Of a DNA stretch of 64,000 nt, positions 8,460-16,113 are shown piece by piece (the first letter of the stretch is position 1; every line of letters begins with the position of its first letter). The position numbers were made by a program, and so were the translations under genes. The notes beneath the pieces were generated by a model. That model did not search any database. It saw only the letters and a list, made by a program, of their open reading frames with translations, and was not told the DNA's origin. Origin of the DNA: Paenibacillus sp. GP183 (lineage in GTDB: Bacteria; Bacillota; Bacilli; Paenibacillales; NBRC-103111); contig NZ_FNSW01000001.1 in assembly GCF_900104695.1 (NCBI RefSeq), positions 2,480,001-2,544,000 of the forward strand, written 5' to 3'.

Positions 8460-9713
8460 ATGAAAATGTCGCGAAGAGATTTTCTCATTAAAGGCTCGAC
8501 AATGATAGCTATGATGGGTATCGGGGGTCCGCTGCTGCTCGCGAATAAAAGTGCGGGATTCGCTGCCGAAACTACACCCGGTCTGGCTGGTATCAATGAC
8601 CCTGTACTTGTGGTTGTGCAATTGTCCGGGGGCAACGATGGCATTAATACCCTCATCCCTTACAATCAAGGGGTTTATTATGATTCCCGTCCTACTCTCG
8701 CTATCGCACAGAAGGACGTGCTATCCTTGGAAAACAATGGTGTCGGTTTCCATCCAAGCCTTAAGAGTCTGCAGGGACTCTATCAACAAGGCAAAGTTGC
8801 GGTCGTACAAGGCGTTGGCTATCCGAAGCCGGATCATTCCCATTTTCGCTCCATGGAAATATGGCAGACCGCGGAACCGGACCAATGGATCCAGAGCGGC
8901 TGGCTCGGTCGTTACTTGGAATCCTCGATGGCTCGCAGCACGAATCCACTAAAGGCGCTGCAGATCGGTAACGATACGAACAAAGCGTTCCATTCCAATT
9001 CAGTGTTTACGCCTGTCATTCAATCCCTGGATTCGTTTAACTTTCTCGACACTAAGATTAACCTCGGAGCGCAGGACAAGAATCGGTTGACCAAGGCGTT
9101 TATGGACATGTACGATCCCACCAGGCAAATGACGCAGGTGCGAGTTGCAGCCCGGAAGGGCTCGGAAGCGTATCATGCAGTTGAAGCTCTCCAGTCGCTA
9201 AGCGCCGTTTACTCCAGCAAGGTTGAATACCCGAAAACGGGCTTTTCCAAAGACTTGCAGCTTGTGGCCAAGCTTCTTTCCGGAGGCTCCGGCACACGTG
9301 TCTTCTACACGCAAATCGGCGGCTTTGACGATCATGCGAATGAAAAAGATCAGCATGCGCGCGTTCTCAAGGATGCGGATGGAGCGATCGGAGCCTTTTA
9401 CAACGACTTGACGGCGTTGGGGCTTCAGGACCGTGTCGTGACCGTTGTCTTCTCGGAGTTCGGCCGAAGAGTGAAGGAGAACGGCAGCGGCGGCACCGAC
9501 CACGGAACAGCAGCTCCGATGCTGGTCATTGGTGGACGTATTAAAGGCGGCCTTTACGGCGAATATCCGAAGCTCAGCAACCTCGACAATGGAGATTTAA
9601 AATACAACGTAGATTTTCGTTCTGTGTATTACACGCTCATCGACGATTGGCTTAAAGGCGATGCGAAGACTGTGCTGGGCAAATCCTATGAAAAGTTAAG
9701 CTTCTTCGTTTGA
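8460..9713 (+). CDS. DUF1501 family protein with twin-arginine signal
   Basis: The 417-residue protein starts with a Tat-type signal (SRRDFLIKG at residues 4-12, hydrophobic stretch, then an AFAAE-like cleavage site near 38). The mature part has DUF1501 blocks: LVVVQLSGGNDGINTLIP, GVGYPKPDHSHFRSMEIW, and VVFSEFGRRVKENGSGGTDHG near the C-terminus. DUF1501 belongs to the alkaline phosphatase/sulfatase-like fold, but the reaction is unknown. It is very likely exported and works with the DUF1800 partner. It ends one base before the convergent DUF1643-like gene. Confidence 0.88.
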   Translation: MKMSRRDFLIKGSTMIAMMGIGGPLLLANKSAGFAAETTPGLAGINDPVLVVVQLSGGNDGINTLIPYNQGVYYDSRPTLAIAQKDVLSLENNGVGFHPSLKSLQGLYQQGKVAVVQGVGYPKPDHSHFRSMEIWQTAEPDQWIQSGWLGRYLESSMARSTNPLKALQIGNDTNKAFHSNSVFTPVIQSLDSFNFLDTKINLGAQDKNRLTKAFMDMYDPTRQMTQVRVAARKGSEAYHAVEALQSLSAVYSSKVEYPKTGFSKDLQLVAKLLSGGSGTRVFYTQIGGFDDHANEKDQHARVLKDADGAIGAFYNDLTALGLQDRVVTVVFSEFGRRVKENGSGGTDHGTAAPMLVIGGRIKGGLYGEYPKLSNLDNGDLKYNVDFRSVYYTLIDDWLKGDAKTVLGKSYEKLSFFV

Positions 9714-9714
9714 T

Positions 9715-10347
9715 CTATGTAAGTGCTGCGCGCAATTGGGAGACGATATAAGACCTGTAGGCAATGGCATCTTTTTGCAATAGTGGACAAAAATGACCGA
9801 CGTGAGGGCTTGAAGGGTTATCATTAGGGTACTTCGCGATAATACGGTTGCTGGAATTGCTCACGTCAGTATAAACTTGGTCTTTTCTTGCGTTTAATAT
9901 GGCTGAACGATTCAATGACCAACCTAACCAGATGATAGAGCTCGGGTGGTTATTCAACAATTGATTGAAGTCTGTTTCAAGTTCATTAAGATAAAGACCA
10001 TCCCTCTTTAGTTGTTTGTACATGCTGATAGCTTCGTTCATATTACCATTTCTGTAATTCATTAAATTATTAAGATTCACTTTACCCTGAAAATGAGGCT
10101 GTGCTTCCAAAACCATTTCGCTAATATGAAGCATGGTTCTATCCATTTTGATTTTTCCAGTCACAACAAGATTATCCGTTCGGAGAAAAGAATTCCATTC
10201 TTCCATATCCATTAGCTGACATGAACCAGGGTTTAGGCCAATCCCCAGAATAACAGGTCTATTACCTTCGCCAAATATCATCTCGGCGTTAAGTCTGAAA
10301 ATATGTTCACCTTTTTTTATAAAAGATCCGAAACCCTGAACCTTCAA
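9715..10347 (-). CDS. DUF1643-like protein, fourth gene of the queuosine operon
   Basis: The 210-residue protein has the pattern of DUF1643: an early R-x-L strand, a PVILGIGLNPGS motif near residue 31, K-x-D-R-T near 68, a VNLNNLMNYRNGN block near 90 and IIWLGWSLN near 138. Function of that family is unknown. The TTG start is preceded by GAGGTG with a 6-base gap and lies nine bases after the queE stop, so it is in the queCDE transcript and probably under the preQ1 riboswitch. A role in 7-deazaguanine metabolism is inferred from position only. Family assignment by eye is moderate. Confidence 0.55.
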   Translation of the reverse strand: MKVQGFGSFIKKGEHIFRLNAEMIFGEGNRPVILGIGLNPGSCQLMDMEEWNSFLRTDNLVVTGKIKMDRTMLHISEMVLEAQPHFQGKVNLNNLMNYRNGNMNEAISMYKQLKRDGLYLNELETDFNQLLNNHPSSIIWLGWSLNRSAILNARKDQVYTDVSNSSNRIIAKYPNDNPSSPHVGHFCPLLQKDAIAYRSYIVSQLRAALT

Positions 10348-10356
10348 ATAATCACC

Positions 10357-11085
10357 TCATACCCCACGTTTGTTTCCCCAAATCCATGTATGCAGCTGCG
10401 GAAGGACACGAACAGATTTTAACTTGGTTGAATCCATGACCTGTTCGATCAGCCACTCGTACTTTCTTAGCAACCGACTCAGCATTACGGTCGCATCTAC
10501 TTCCTTAAGATCATCGTTACCCGTCTGCAAATATAACGATACATGCGGATAACGCTCATGAACACGGCTGGCGTATTCCAGATCCTGCTCGTCAAAAATG
10601 ACGATCTTCAGGCTGAAGCTGCTGCCGCTCCTGGAAAGCTTCTCTATCATATTGTCCAAGATGCCCCAGTCGGTTACCATGTTTGAGCTTGGCGGCTTCG
10701 GAGACAATGTCATCTCATCGATCAGCAGGAACCAATCCTGCCAACGACTGCCCTGGGTCTCAATGGCAACCTTGACTTCCCGTTCATGCAGCAGACCGAT
10801 CAGCTCCTGCAGGTTTGCCAGCAGTGCTGGATTTCCCCCGGAGATGGTCACATGGGAAAAGGTATCTCCTCCTACAGCAGACAACTCAGATACAATCTCT
10901 GCAGCTGTCAGCATGCGAATTTCGTCCTTGGCCGAACCATCCCAGGTAAAAGCTGAATCGCACCAAGAACAGGAGTAATCGCAGCCGGCAGTGCGGACAA
11001 ACATCGTTTTTTGCCCAATGACCATGCCCTCCCCTTGTACGGTTGGACCGAAAATCTCCATAACAGGAAAGCGGCTAGACGTCAT
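10357..11085 (-). CDS. queE: 7-carboxy-7-deazaguanine synthase QueE
   Basis: QueE is the radical-SAM enzyme that converts 6-carboxytetrahydropterin to 7-carboxy-7-deazaguanine. The protein begins with MEIFGPTVQGEG and has the Fe-S/SAM cysteines in GCDYSCSWCD (C-x3-C-x2-C), followed by SGGNPAL and ETQGS. The ATG at 11083-11085 has AGGAGG eight bases before it; a longer frame from 11118 lacks such a site. It overlaps the queD end by 11 bases, suggesting translational coupling. Confidence 0.93.
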   Translation of the reverse strand: MTSSRFPVMEIFGPTVQGEGMVIGQKTMFVRTAGCDYSCSWCDSAFTWDGSAKDEIRMLTAAEIVSELSAVGGDTFSHVTISGGNPALLANLQELIGLLHEREVKVAIETQGSRWQDWFLLIDEMTLSPKPPSSNMVTDWGILDNMIEKLSRSGSSFSLKIVIFDEQDLEYASRVHERYPHVSLYLQTGNDDLKEVDATVMLSRLLRKYEWLIEQVMDSTKLKSVRVLPQLHTWIWGNKRGV

Positions 11086-11524
11086 GGCTTCTTCCTCCTG
11101 CTGCTGGTCGGTAGACAATATAACTCGTCGGCGTTTCCCGCAAAAAGATTTGCACGCATTGAGGTTTATTGTCCGTTTGATCCAAATGGGCTTGAATTAT
11201 TTCATAAATCGTTCTCGCCACGACCTCTGTAGTAGGAAATCGGTTCGGATCTTCATCGCTGAACAATGGCTTATGCTCATTCAGCAGTGAATGATCGAAG
11301 CGGTCATGAATGATTTGTTTGATCACCGAAAAATTTGCCAAAAACCCTGAAGCATCAAGCTCATTCCCTGCGATAGTCAAATTGGTAAAGTAAGTATGGC
11401 CATGGATGCGGCTGCACTTCCCGGCAAGATCGCTAGGAATATAATGGGCGGCTGCGAATTGAAAATCTTTATTGAGCTCATAACTGAACGGATGAACCAC
11501 CGATGGATAGATTTGCTGCATCAT
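11075..11524 (-). CDS. queD: 6-carboxytetrahydropterin synthase QueD
   Basis: This 149-residue T-fold enzyme makes 6-carboxy-5,6,7,8-tetrahydropterin from dihydroneopterin triphosphate. It shows the zinc histidines in FAAAHY and RIHGHTY, the catalytic Cys in [24 protein letters not shown] and a C-terminal ETPTSYIVY strand. It overlaps queC by the ATGA at 11521-11524 and queE by 11 bases. A start one codon later is possible. Confidence 0.93.
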   Translation of the reverse strand: MMQQIYPSVVHPFSYELNKDFQFAAAHYIPSDLAGKCSRIHGHTYFTNLTIAGNELDASGFLANFSVIKQIIHDRFDHSLLNEHKPLFSDEDPNRFPTTEVVARTIYEIIQAHLDQTDNKPQCVQIFLRETPTSYIVYRPAAGGRSHDV

Positions 11525-12186
11525 GATGGCGTCCCCTCACTCTTCACCGCTAAATACTCCTGCAGCCCTTTAGCCCGCAGACGGCAAGAAGGGCATTCCC
11601 CGCACCCGTCAGAGATAATCCCGTTATAGCAGGTAAGCGTCTTTTCGCGCACGTAGTCGAAGGCGCCAAGCTCGTCCGCCAGCTGCCAGGTTTGTGCTTT
11701 TGACAGCCACATCAGCGGTGTCTCAATCACAAACGGATAGTCCATCGCCAGATTGAGCGTCACATTCAGCGATTTAATAAACACATCCCGGCAATCCGGA
11801 TAACCGCTGAAGTCGGTCTCACAGACTCCGGTAATGATATGTCTAGCGCCAGCTTGCTTGGCCAATACGGCTGCAAAGGACAAGAACAGTAAATTTCGTC
11901 CATCGACAAAGGTCGTAGGCAGTTGACCCTCTTTGACTTCAATCTCTATGTCTGAACGCGTTAAGGCATTGGGAGCAAGTTGGCTCAGCAGCGACATATC
12001 CAACACATGATGCTTGATATTTTGCTCCTTGGCTATTTGCGCGGCGCATTCCAATTCAAGACTATGGCGCTGTCCGTAATTAAACGTTACTGCCTCTACC
12101 TCTCCGAATCGCTGCATGGCCCAGAAGAGGCAGGTTGTGCTGTCTTGACCGCCGCTGAAGACGACGATTGCTTTTTCATGTTTCAT
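11521..12186 (-). CDS. queC: 7-cyano-7-deazaguanine synthase QueC
   Basis: QueC converts 7-carboxy-7-deazaguanine to preQ0 with ATP and ammonia. The N-terminal PP-loop [12 protein letters not shown] (residues about 8-19) and the C-terminal zinc site with four cysteines (CYNG... then GCGECPSC near 195) are intact, and the 221-residue length is normal. It is the first gene of the queC-queD-queE-DUF1643 transcript and lies directly behind a preQ1-I riboswitch with its own terminator. queF, queA, queG and tgt are not in this window. Confidence 0.95.
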   Translation of the reverse strand: MKHEKAIVVFSGGQDSTTCLFWAMQRFGEVEAVTFNYGQRHSLELECAAQIAKEQNIKHHVLDMSLLSQLAPNALTRSDIEIEVKEGQLPTTFVDGRNLLFLSFAAVLAKQAGARHIITGVCETDFSGYPDCRDVFIKSLNVTLNLAMDYPFVIETPLMWLSKAQTWQLADELGAFDYVREKTLTCYNGIISDGCGECPSCRLRAKGLQEYLAVKSEGTPS

Positions 12187-12212
12187 CTTTGGTTGATCTC
12201 CTTCTTCAAAAT

Positions 12213-12240
12213 GAAAAAACGATACCCAAGGAGGTATCGT
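12213..12240 (-). terminator. expression-platform terminator of the preQ1 riboswitch
   Basis: On the minus strand ACGATACC (12240-12233) pairs with GGTATCGT (12226-12219), followed by a run of T's. It sits between the preQ1 aptamer and queC, as expected for transcription attenuation on ligand binding. Confidence 0.85.
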
Positions 12241-12243
12241 TCC

Positions 12244-12276
12244 TTAGTTTTTTATAGAGGGTTGTTCTAGAACCTC
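12244..12276 (-). ncRNA. preQ1-I riboswitch aptamer
   Basis: Read on the minus strand, the element starts AGAGGTTCTAG, continues ACCCTCTATAAAAAACTAA, and ends just before the terminator. AGAGG pairs with CCTCT to form P1, and the A-rich tail with CTAA forms the pseudoknot typical of class-I preQ1 aptamers. It precedes queC by 58 bp. Ligand binding should favour the terminator and shut off synthesis of the precursor. Confidence 0.93.
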
Positions 12277-12343
12277 TCCTGAAATCAATAAATGGCGACT
12301 TCAGAGTCGTATGATTTTATCTATACTATACCATAACTCCGGT

Positions 12344-13162
12344 CTAACGGGTCAAGGCATCAGACAGAAAAGTGAGCATCCGGGCAAACGAAGCCCTGGA
12401 AGCATCGGGATGGTAAGACGGCCGAGTATCGTTAAAAAAAGCGTGCGGCGCATCGGGATAAATATGAGATTCGAAAGATTTGGAGGCTGCCTTCATCTCA
12501 CTTGCAAAAGCCGGAATCAATTCCGAAATTCGCTTATCCTTCTCACCGTAAAATCCGAGAACCGGACAGACAATAGAGCTGATTTTTTCCGCTTCAGGGG
12601 GATTTCCATAATAAACAACCGCCGCTTTCAATTGAGGATCCTCGCAGGCCAGCCATCCTGATAGTGCACCGCCCAGACAGTAGCCGACCGAGGCTACACC
12701 TTCTCCCTTCGAATAAAGGTACTCCTCACGCAAAAAGCTGGCTGCACGCTTCACAGTGTCAGGAAATCGAGCTTTGCTGTATCCACCGAAAATCGCATCC
12801 AACGTCTCATTAATCCGCTCAGCCTGACCCTCGGGCATATCCGTCATATACAGCTTCCGTTCTTCCGGATTCCGCCCTGCGGCGGGGGGAATAGAGTCCA
12901 TGAAGCTTTTTGCCTGATCCAAGCGATCGGCTTGTAAATAATCCTCTTGGTTTCCCGCATAAGAATACAGATCAGGTGCGAATGCAACATAACCCGCTTG
13001 GGCTATCCGTTTAGTCACATCCTGTATATGCGAATCAACACCCCAAATCTCCTGAATGACGATAACTGCAGGGGCTGTCCCATTAAGCCTGTCTATGCGC
13101 GCGACAAACCCGGTATATTCACCTTGTTCTCCATATGTTACCCATTCCGTTGCCACTGTCAT
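12344..13162 (-). CDS. dienelactone hydrolase family protein
   Basis: The 272-residue cytosolic protein has the DLH triad: Cys nucleophile in VGYCLGG near residue 158, Asp in GFYGEKDKR near 206, and His in PDAPHAFF near 239. VIVIQEIWGVDSHIQD near residue 33 is a typical DLH block. Family members hydrolyse dienelactones or related esters; the natural substrate here is unknown. GGGAGG precedes the ATG. A terminator-like hairpin similar to the queC one is 25 bp upstream. Confidence 0.88.
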   Translation of the reverse strand: MTVATEWVTYGEQGEYTGFVARIDRLNGTAPAVIVIQEIWGVDSHIQDVTKRIAQAGYVAFAPDLYSYAGNQEDYLQADRLDQAKSFMDSIPPAAGRNPEERKLYMTDMPEGQAERINETLDAIFGGYSKARFPDTVKRAASFLREEYLYSKGEGVASVGYCLGGALSGWLACEDPQLKAAVVYYGNPPEAEKISSIVCPVLGFYGEKDKRISELIPAFASEMKAASKSFESHIYPDAPHAFFNDTRPSYHPDASRASFARMLTFLSDALTR

Positions 13163-13186
13163 TTCTCCAATCCTCCCTTCATAATG

Positions 13187-13216
13187 AAAAAACGATACCC
13201 TCTATAAGATACCGTT
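13187..13216 (-). terminator. terminator or attenuator before the dienelactone hydrolase gene
   Basis: The minus-strand RNA folds AACGGUAUC (13216-13208) with GGUAUCGUU (13199-13191) using two G-U pairs, followed by a U run (13192-13187). It ends the gene at 13271-13615, but it lies only 25 bp before the next ATG. It also shares 22 of 23 bases with the queC attenuator around GGGTATCGTTTTTTCATT, so an attenuator origin is possible. Confidence 0.7.
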
Positions 13217-13270
13217 GCTTATTTCCTTATTCAAATATTATCATTACAATATTCATTTAATCAAAACATT

Positions 13271-13615
13271 TCAATAACTAATGGCTTTGTCCCCTTTAAC
13301 AAGTCTATGCAGCTGTTCTTCGCTCGTAATTTCTAAATTAACTAATGCCTGACCCACATCGAAATGGATATTTGCCAAGTACCACATACGGGTTCTGGGA
13401 ATAAGTGATTTTCTAAATTTTATAAATAATACGGGTCGATAGGTTTTAAGAACTGTCATAAATTCGATCGTTGGAGGAATGAAGTCTCGTACTTCAGAAA
13501 CTAACCTAAAGAAGTCCCTTATTTTTAGGCCATCCGCTGTTGTTCCGTTTAATTCTCTGATCATTGAAAAGAATTCATCGACTAACTCATTTCTGTCTAT
13601 GACCACGCATGTCAC
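13271..13615 (-). CDS. hypothetical protein
   Basis: I do not recognise this roughly 114-residue protein. It is a soluble alpha/beta-looking protein with many acidic and hydrophobic residues, a central VLKTYRPVLFIKFRKS segment and a C-terminal INLEITSEEQL-like helix. The longest frame starts with TTG at 13636, but the GTG at 13615 has GAGAGG five bases before it. A third candidate GTG at 13606 has AAGGTG six bases before it. It is followed by a hairpin at 13187-13216. Confidence 0.55.
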   Translation of the reverse strand: MTCVVIDRNELVDEFFSMIRELNGTTADGLKIRDFFRLVSEVRDFIPPTIEFMTVLKTYRPVLFIKFRKSLIPRTRMWYLANIHFDVGQALVNLEITSEEQLHRLVKGDKAISY

Positions 13616-13772
13616 CTTTTCCTCTCTGCTGTGCAATTTTTATGTATAGGTATATGTGCCTACTTAGCGTAATGTTTTTTCCAATAAATTACAACGCAAT
13701 TCGCTTGCATGAGAACGCAAAAGTTGGAATATGCTGTGCAATTAGATCAACAGGCATTAAAAACTTATTAAT

Positions 13773-13790
13773 AATCGATATATATTGATT
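13773..13790. promoter_or_regulatory. dyad upstream of padR, possible operator
   Basis: AATCGATATATATTGATT is an 18-bp near-perfect palindrome 60 bp before padR. PadR regulators usually bind AT-rich dyads upstream of themselves, so autoregulation is a reasonable inference. Confidence 0.4.
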
Positions 13791-13851
13791 CGATATAATA
13801 TTTATGATAAATTATTCTTAGATAATTTTAAATTGAACATAAAGGGTGGTG

Positions 13852-14382
13852 ATGAAGCTGAACAGTCAGGATGTAATCCTGGGAATTTTAATGCATGAGA
13901 GCATTTCCGGCTATGATATCAAACACAAATTCGAGACGATTTTTTCTTACTTTTATAATGCCAGCTATGGAACCATCTATCCGACCTTGGGCAAAATGGA
14001 GAAGGATGGCTTAATCACCAAGATGAGCGTCATGCAGGAGGGAAAGCCGAACAAGAATGTATATACGATTACTGAGGAGGGGAAGAGAAGCTTTCACCAG
14101 TACTTATACAGTGAGATTCAAGACAATGAGATGAAGTCGGATTTTCTGGTTCGGCTGCATTTTGGCGAGATGGCGGAACCGGGTTTGGTGAGACATTGGT
14201 TAGAAAAAGGGCTTCAAAAGGCAGAAGAGGAACTAAAAAAGATTAAAGCGGATGAGCAGCGCTATAAGCCATATATGAGTCCAACGCAAGAAATCTGTAT
14301 TGAAATTGGCATTACAAATAAAGAAAATGTTCTAAGGATTCTTAAGGATAAATTATCCAAGCTGAAATCCATGGAACCATAA
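13852..14382 (+). CDS. PadR family transcriptional regulator
   Basis: The protein of 177 residues has a PadR winged helix in its first 85 residues (ILGILMHESISGYDIKHKF, YGTIYPTLGKMEKDGLI, then a wing with NVYTITEEGKRSF) and a C-terminal coiled-coil dimerisation region (Vir_C type). GGGTGG precedes the ATG at 13852; GTG codons at 13846 and 13849 are alternatives. It is 18 bp before a DHA2 drug exporter and very likely represses it until a toxic compound binds. Confidence 0.88.
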   Translation: MKLNSQDVILGILMHESISGYDIKHKFETIFSYFYNASYGTIYPTLGKMEKDGLITKMSVMQEGKPNKNVYTITEEGKRSFHQYLYSEIQDNEMKSDFLVRLHFGEMAEPGLVRHWLEKGLQKAEEELKKIKADEQRYKPYMSPTQEICIEIGITNKENVLRILKDKLSKLKSMEP

Positions 14383-14400
14383 AAGGAGAAGAGAACCATA

Positions 14401-15924
14401 ATGGCAAAAGAAAAAACAGGGCTTATCATTCTAGCGATGGCGCTAGGATTGCTCATGGCATCGCTGGACAATACGATTACATCGTCAGCCATCAGCCATA
14501 TCATTAAGGATATCGGCGGGTTTGATAAAGTGAGCTGGGTATTCACCGCTTATATGTTAGCCTCCACAAGCACCATGCTGGTATTTGGGAAAATGTCCGA
14601 CTTGTTCGGCAGAAAGCTGTTTTATTTAATAGGAATAAGTATCTTCCTGATTGGTTCGGCACTGTGCGGAACGGCTACGGATATAACACAATTGATTTTT
14701 TTCCGTGCTATTCAAGGCATTGGCTCTGGAGCACTGTTTCCGATTAGTTTTACGATTATTTTTACAATCTTTAATGATCCGAAGCAAGCAGCGAAAATGT
14801 CGGGTGTATTCGCAGGTATCTTTGGGCTGTCGTCGGTAGCAGGACCGCAAATCGGAACCTTTTTATCCGAGTTCTGGGGCTGGAGATGGTGCTTCTACGT
14901 CAACCTCCCTATCGGGATCATGTCGTTCCTTGTCCTCTTGTACGCTTTGAAGGAGTCTCGCTCGGATCGTCGTCCGAAAATTGACTATTTGGGCACTGCG
15001 TTTCTCGTCATTTGCACCGTATCACTTATGCTTGCTCTTGAGTGGGGCGGCAAAGATTATGCATGGAGCTCTTGGCAGATCATCAGCTTATTTGCAACTT
15101 CGCTCCTTATAGGGATTCTCTTCATACGGGTCGAATTGCGAGCCTCGGAGCCGGTACTTCCTTTATCTTTGTTCAAAAATCGCATGGTCGTTGGAATCAG
15201 TTTAGCTTGCTTATGCCAAGGGGCTATCATGTTCTCGGCGATTGCGTACTTGCCCATTTTCTCGACAGCTGTTCTCGGTCAGGCAAACTCTAACGGGCTG
15301 CTGACACCGATGATGTTTTCACTGATGGTAGGCGCTATTGGTTTCGGGTTTCTCCAAAATTTATTATCTTATCGCACCTTAATGGCAAGCTCGATGACTG
15401 CTGGTATTGTAGTAAGCTACTTGCTCAGTACTGTGAGCCATAATGCTTCTACATGGTACATGATGGGATTGATGGTGATCTTGGGTCTAGGGGCAATTGG
15501 CCCTCTAATGAGTGTGGCCCAAAATGCCATGGCCGCTAGCGTGGATCGCAAATATATTGGCATCAGCTCCTCAATCGTAGGCTTCTGGCGCAGCATCGGC
15601 GGGGTTCTGGGAGCCTCTATTATGGCGACTGTAGTCAATAACAACCTGAAGACCTTGATTGAAGGCGGCGCGGCAGCCCATAATATTCCGGCCGATAAAA
15701 TAAGTACATTAGCCAATCCGGAGCTGCTTGTCAGAGCTGGCGGCTCGGTTCCCAAAAGTATTTTGGACTTCGTCAGAGATTCGCTCGGAACGGCGATTAA
15801 TCATGGTTTTATCCTTTGTATCGTCTTTGCGGTGGCGGGTGTTCTCGCTGCAGTGGTAGCAGGGCCAGGCAGGTATGTAAAGCCAGTTCAACAAGCTGAA
15901 CCGCAAGCTACTAAAGTGTCGTAA
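14401..15924 (+). CDS. DHA2-type MFS multidrug exporter
   Basis: The 507-residue protein has about 14 hydrophobic helices, as in EmrB/QacA exporters. Motif A appears as GKMSDLFGRKLFYLIG near residue 70. The family motif LDNTITSSAI is at residues 22-31 (first helix), and the antiporter motif C-like GLSSVAGPQIG is near 140. It would use the proton gradient to expel drugs or metabolites. It forms an operon with padR and is closed by a perfect terminator. Confidence 0.9.
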   Translation: MAKEKTGLIILAMALGLLMASLDNTITSSAISHIIKDIGGFDKVSWVFTAYMLASTSTMLVFGKMSDLFGRKLFYLIGISIFLIGSALCGTATDITQLIFFRAIQGIGSGALFPISFTIIFTIFNDPKQAAKMSGVFAGIFGLSSVAGPQIGTFLSEFWGWRWCFYVNLPIGIMSFLVLLYALKESRSDRRPKIDYLGTAFLVICTVSLMLALEWGGKDYAWSSWQIISLFATSLLIGILFIRVELRASEPVLPLSLFKNRMVVGISLACLCQGAIMFSAIAYLPIFSTAVLGQANSNGLLTPMMFSLMVGAIGFGFLQNLLSYRTLMASSMTAGIVVSYLLSTVSHNASTWYMMGLMVILGLGAIGPLMSVAQNAMAASVDRKYIGISSSIVGFWRSIGGVLGASIMATVVNNNLKTLIEGGAAAHNIPADKISTLANPELLVRAGGSVPKSILDFVRDSLGTAINHGFILCIVFAVAGVLAAVVAGPGRYVKPVQQAEPQATKVS

Positions 15925-15940
15925 AATGTAAGAAAATGAT

Positions 15941-15967
15941 AGACTGCAGCCCTGAGGGCTGCAGTCT
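15941..15967 (+). terminator. terminator after the MFS exporter
   Basis: A perfect 12-bp stem (AGACTGCAGCCC, 15941-15952, with GGGCTGCAGTCT, 15956-15967) and a TGA loop are followed by TTTTT. Confidence 0.92.
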
Positions 15968-16063
15968 TTTTGCTATTTCAACAAAGCGCTGTTGATTTGG
16001 GTAATGATGCTAACTGGTGAATAAAAATGGAGAATAACAGTAAAATAAGAAAAGCTAAGAAAA

Positions 16064-16089
16064 TTAGTAAAATATAACGCTTTTACTAA
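16064..16089. promoter_or_regulatory. inverted repeat before the sugar ABC operon
   Basis: TTAGTAAAA (16064-16072) and TTTTACTAA (16081-16089) are perfect 9-bp arms with an 8-bp spacer, 25 bp before the TTG start of the binding-protein gene. The position suits an operator or leader structure. No regulator gene is adjacent. Confidence 0.5.
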
Positions 16090-16113
16090 ATAGTTTTCCG
16101 GGAGGCGTAAGTT

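Noticed and set aside
9100-9503. Antisense frames inside the DUF1501 gene
   Set aside because: Shadows of a strongly coding gene; no ribosome sites or homology.
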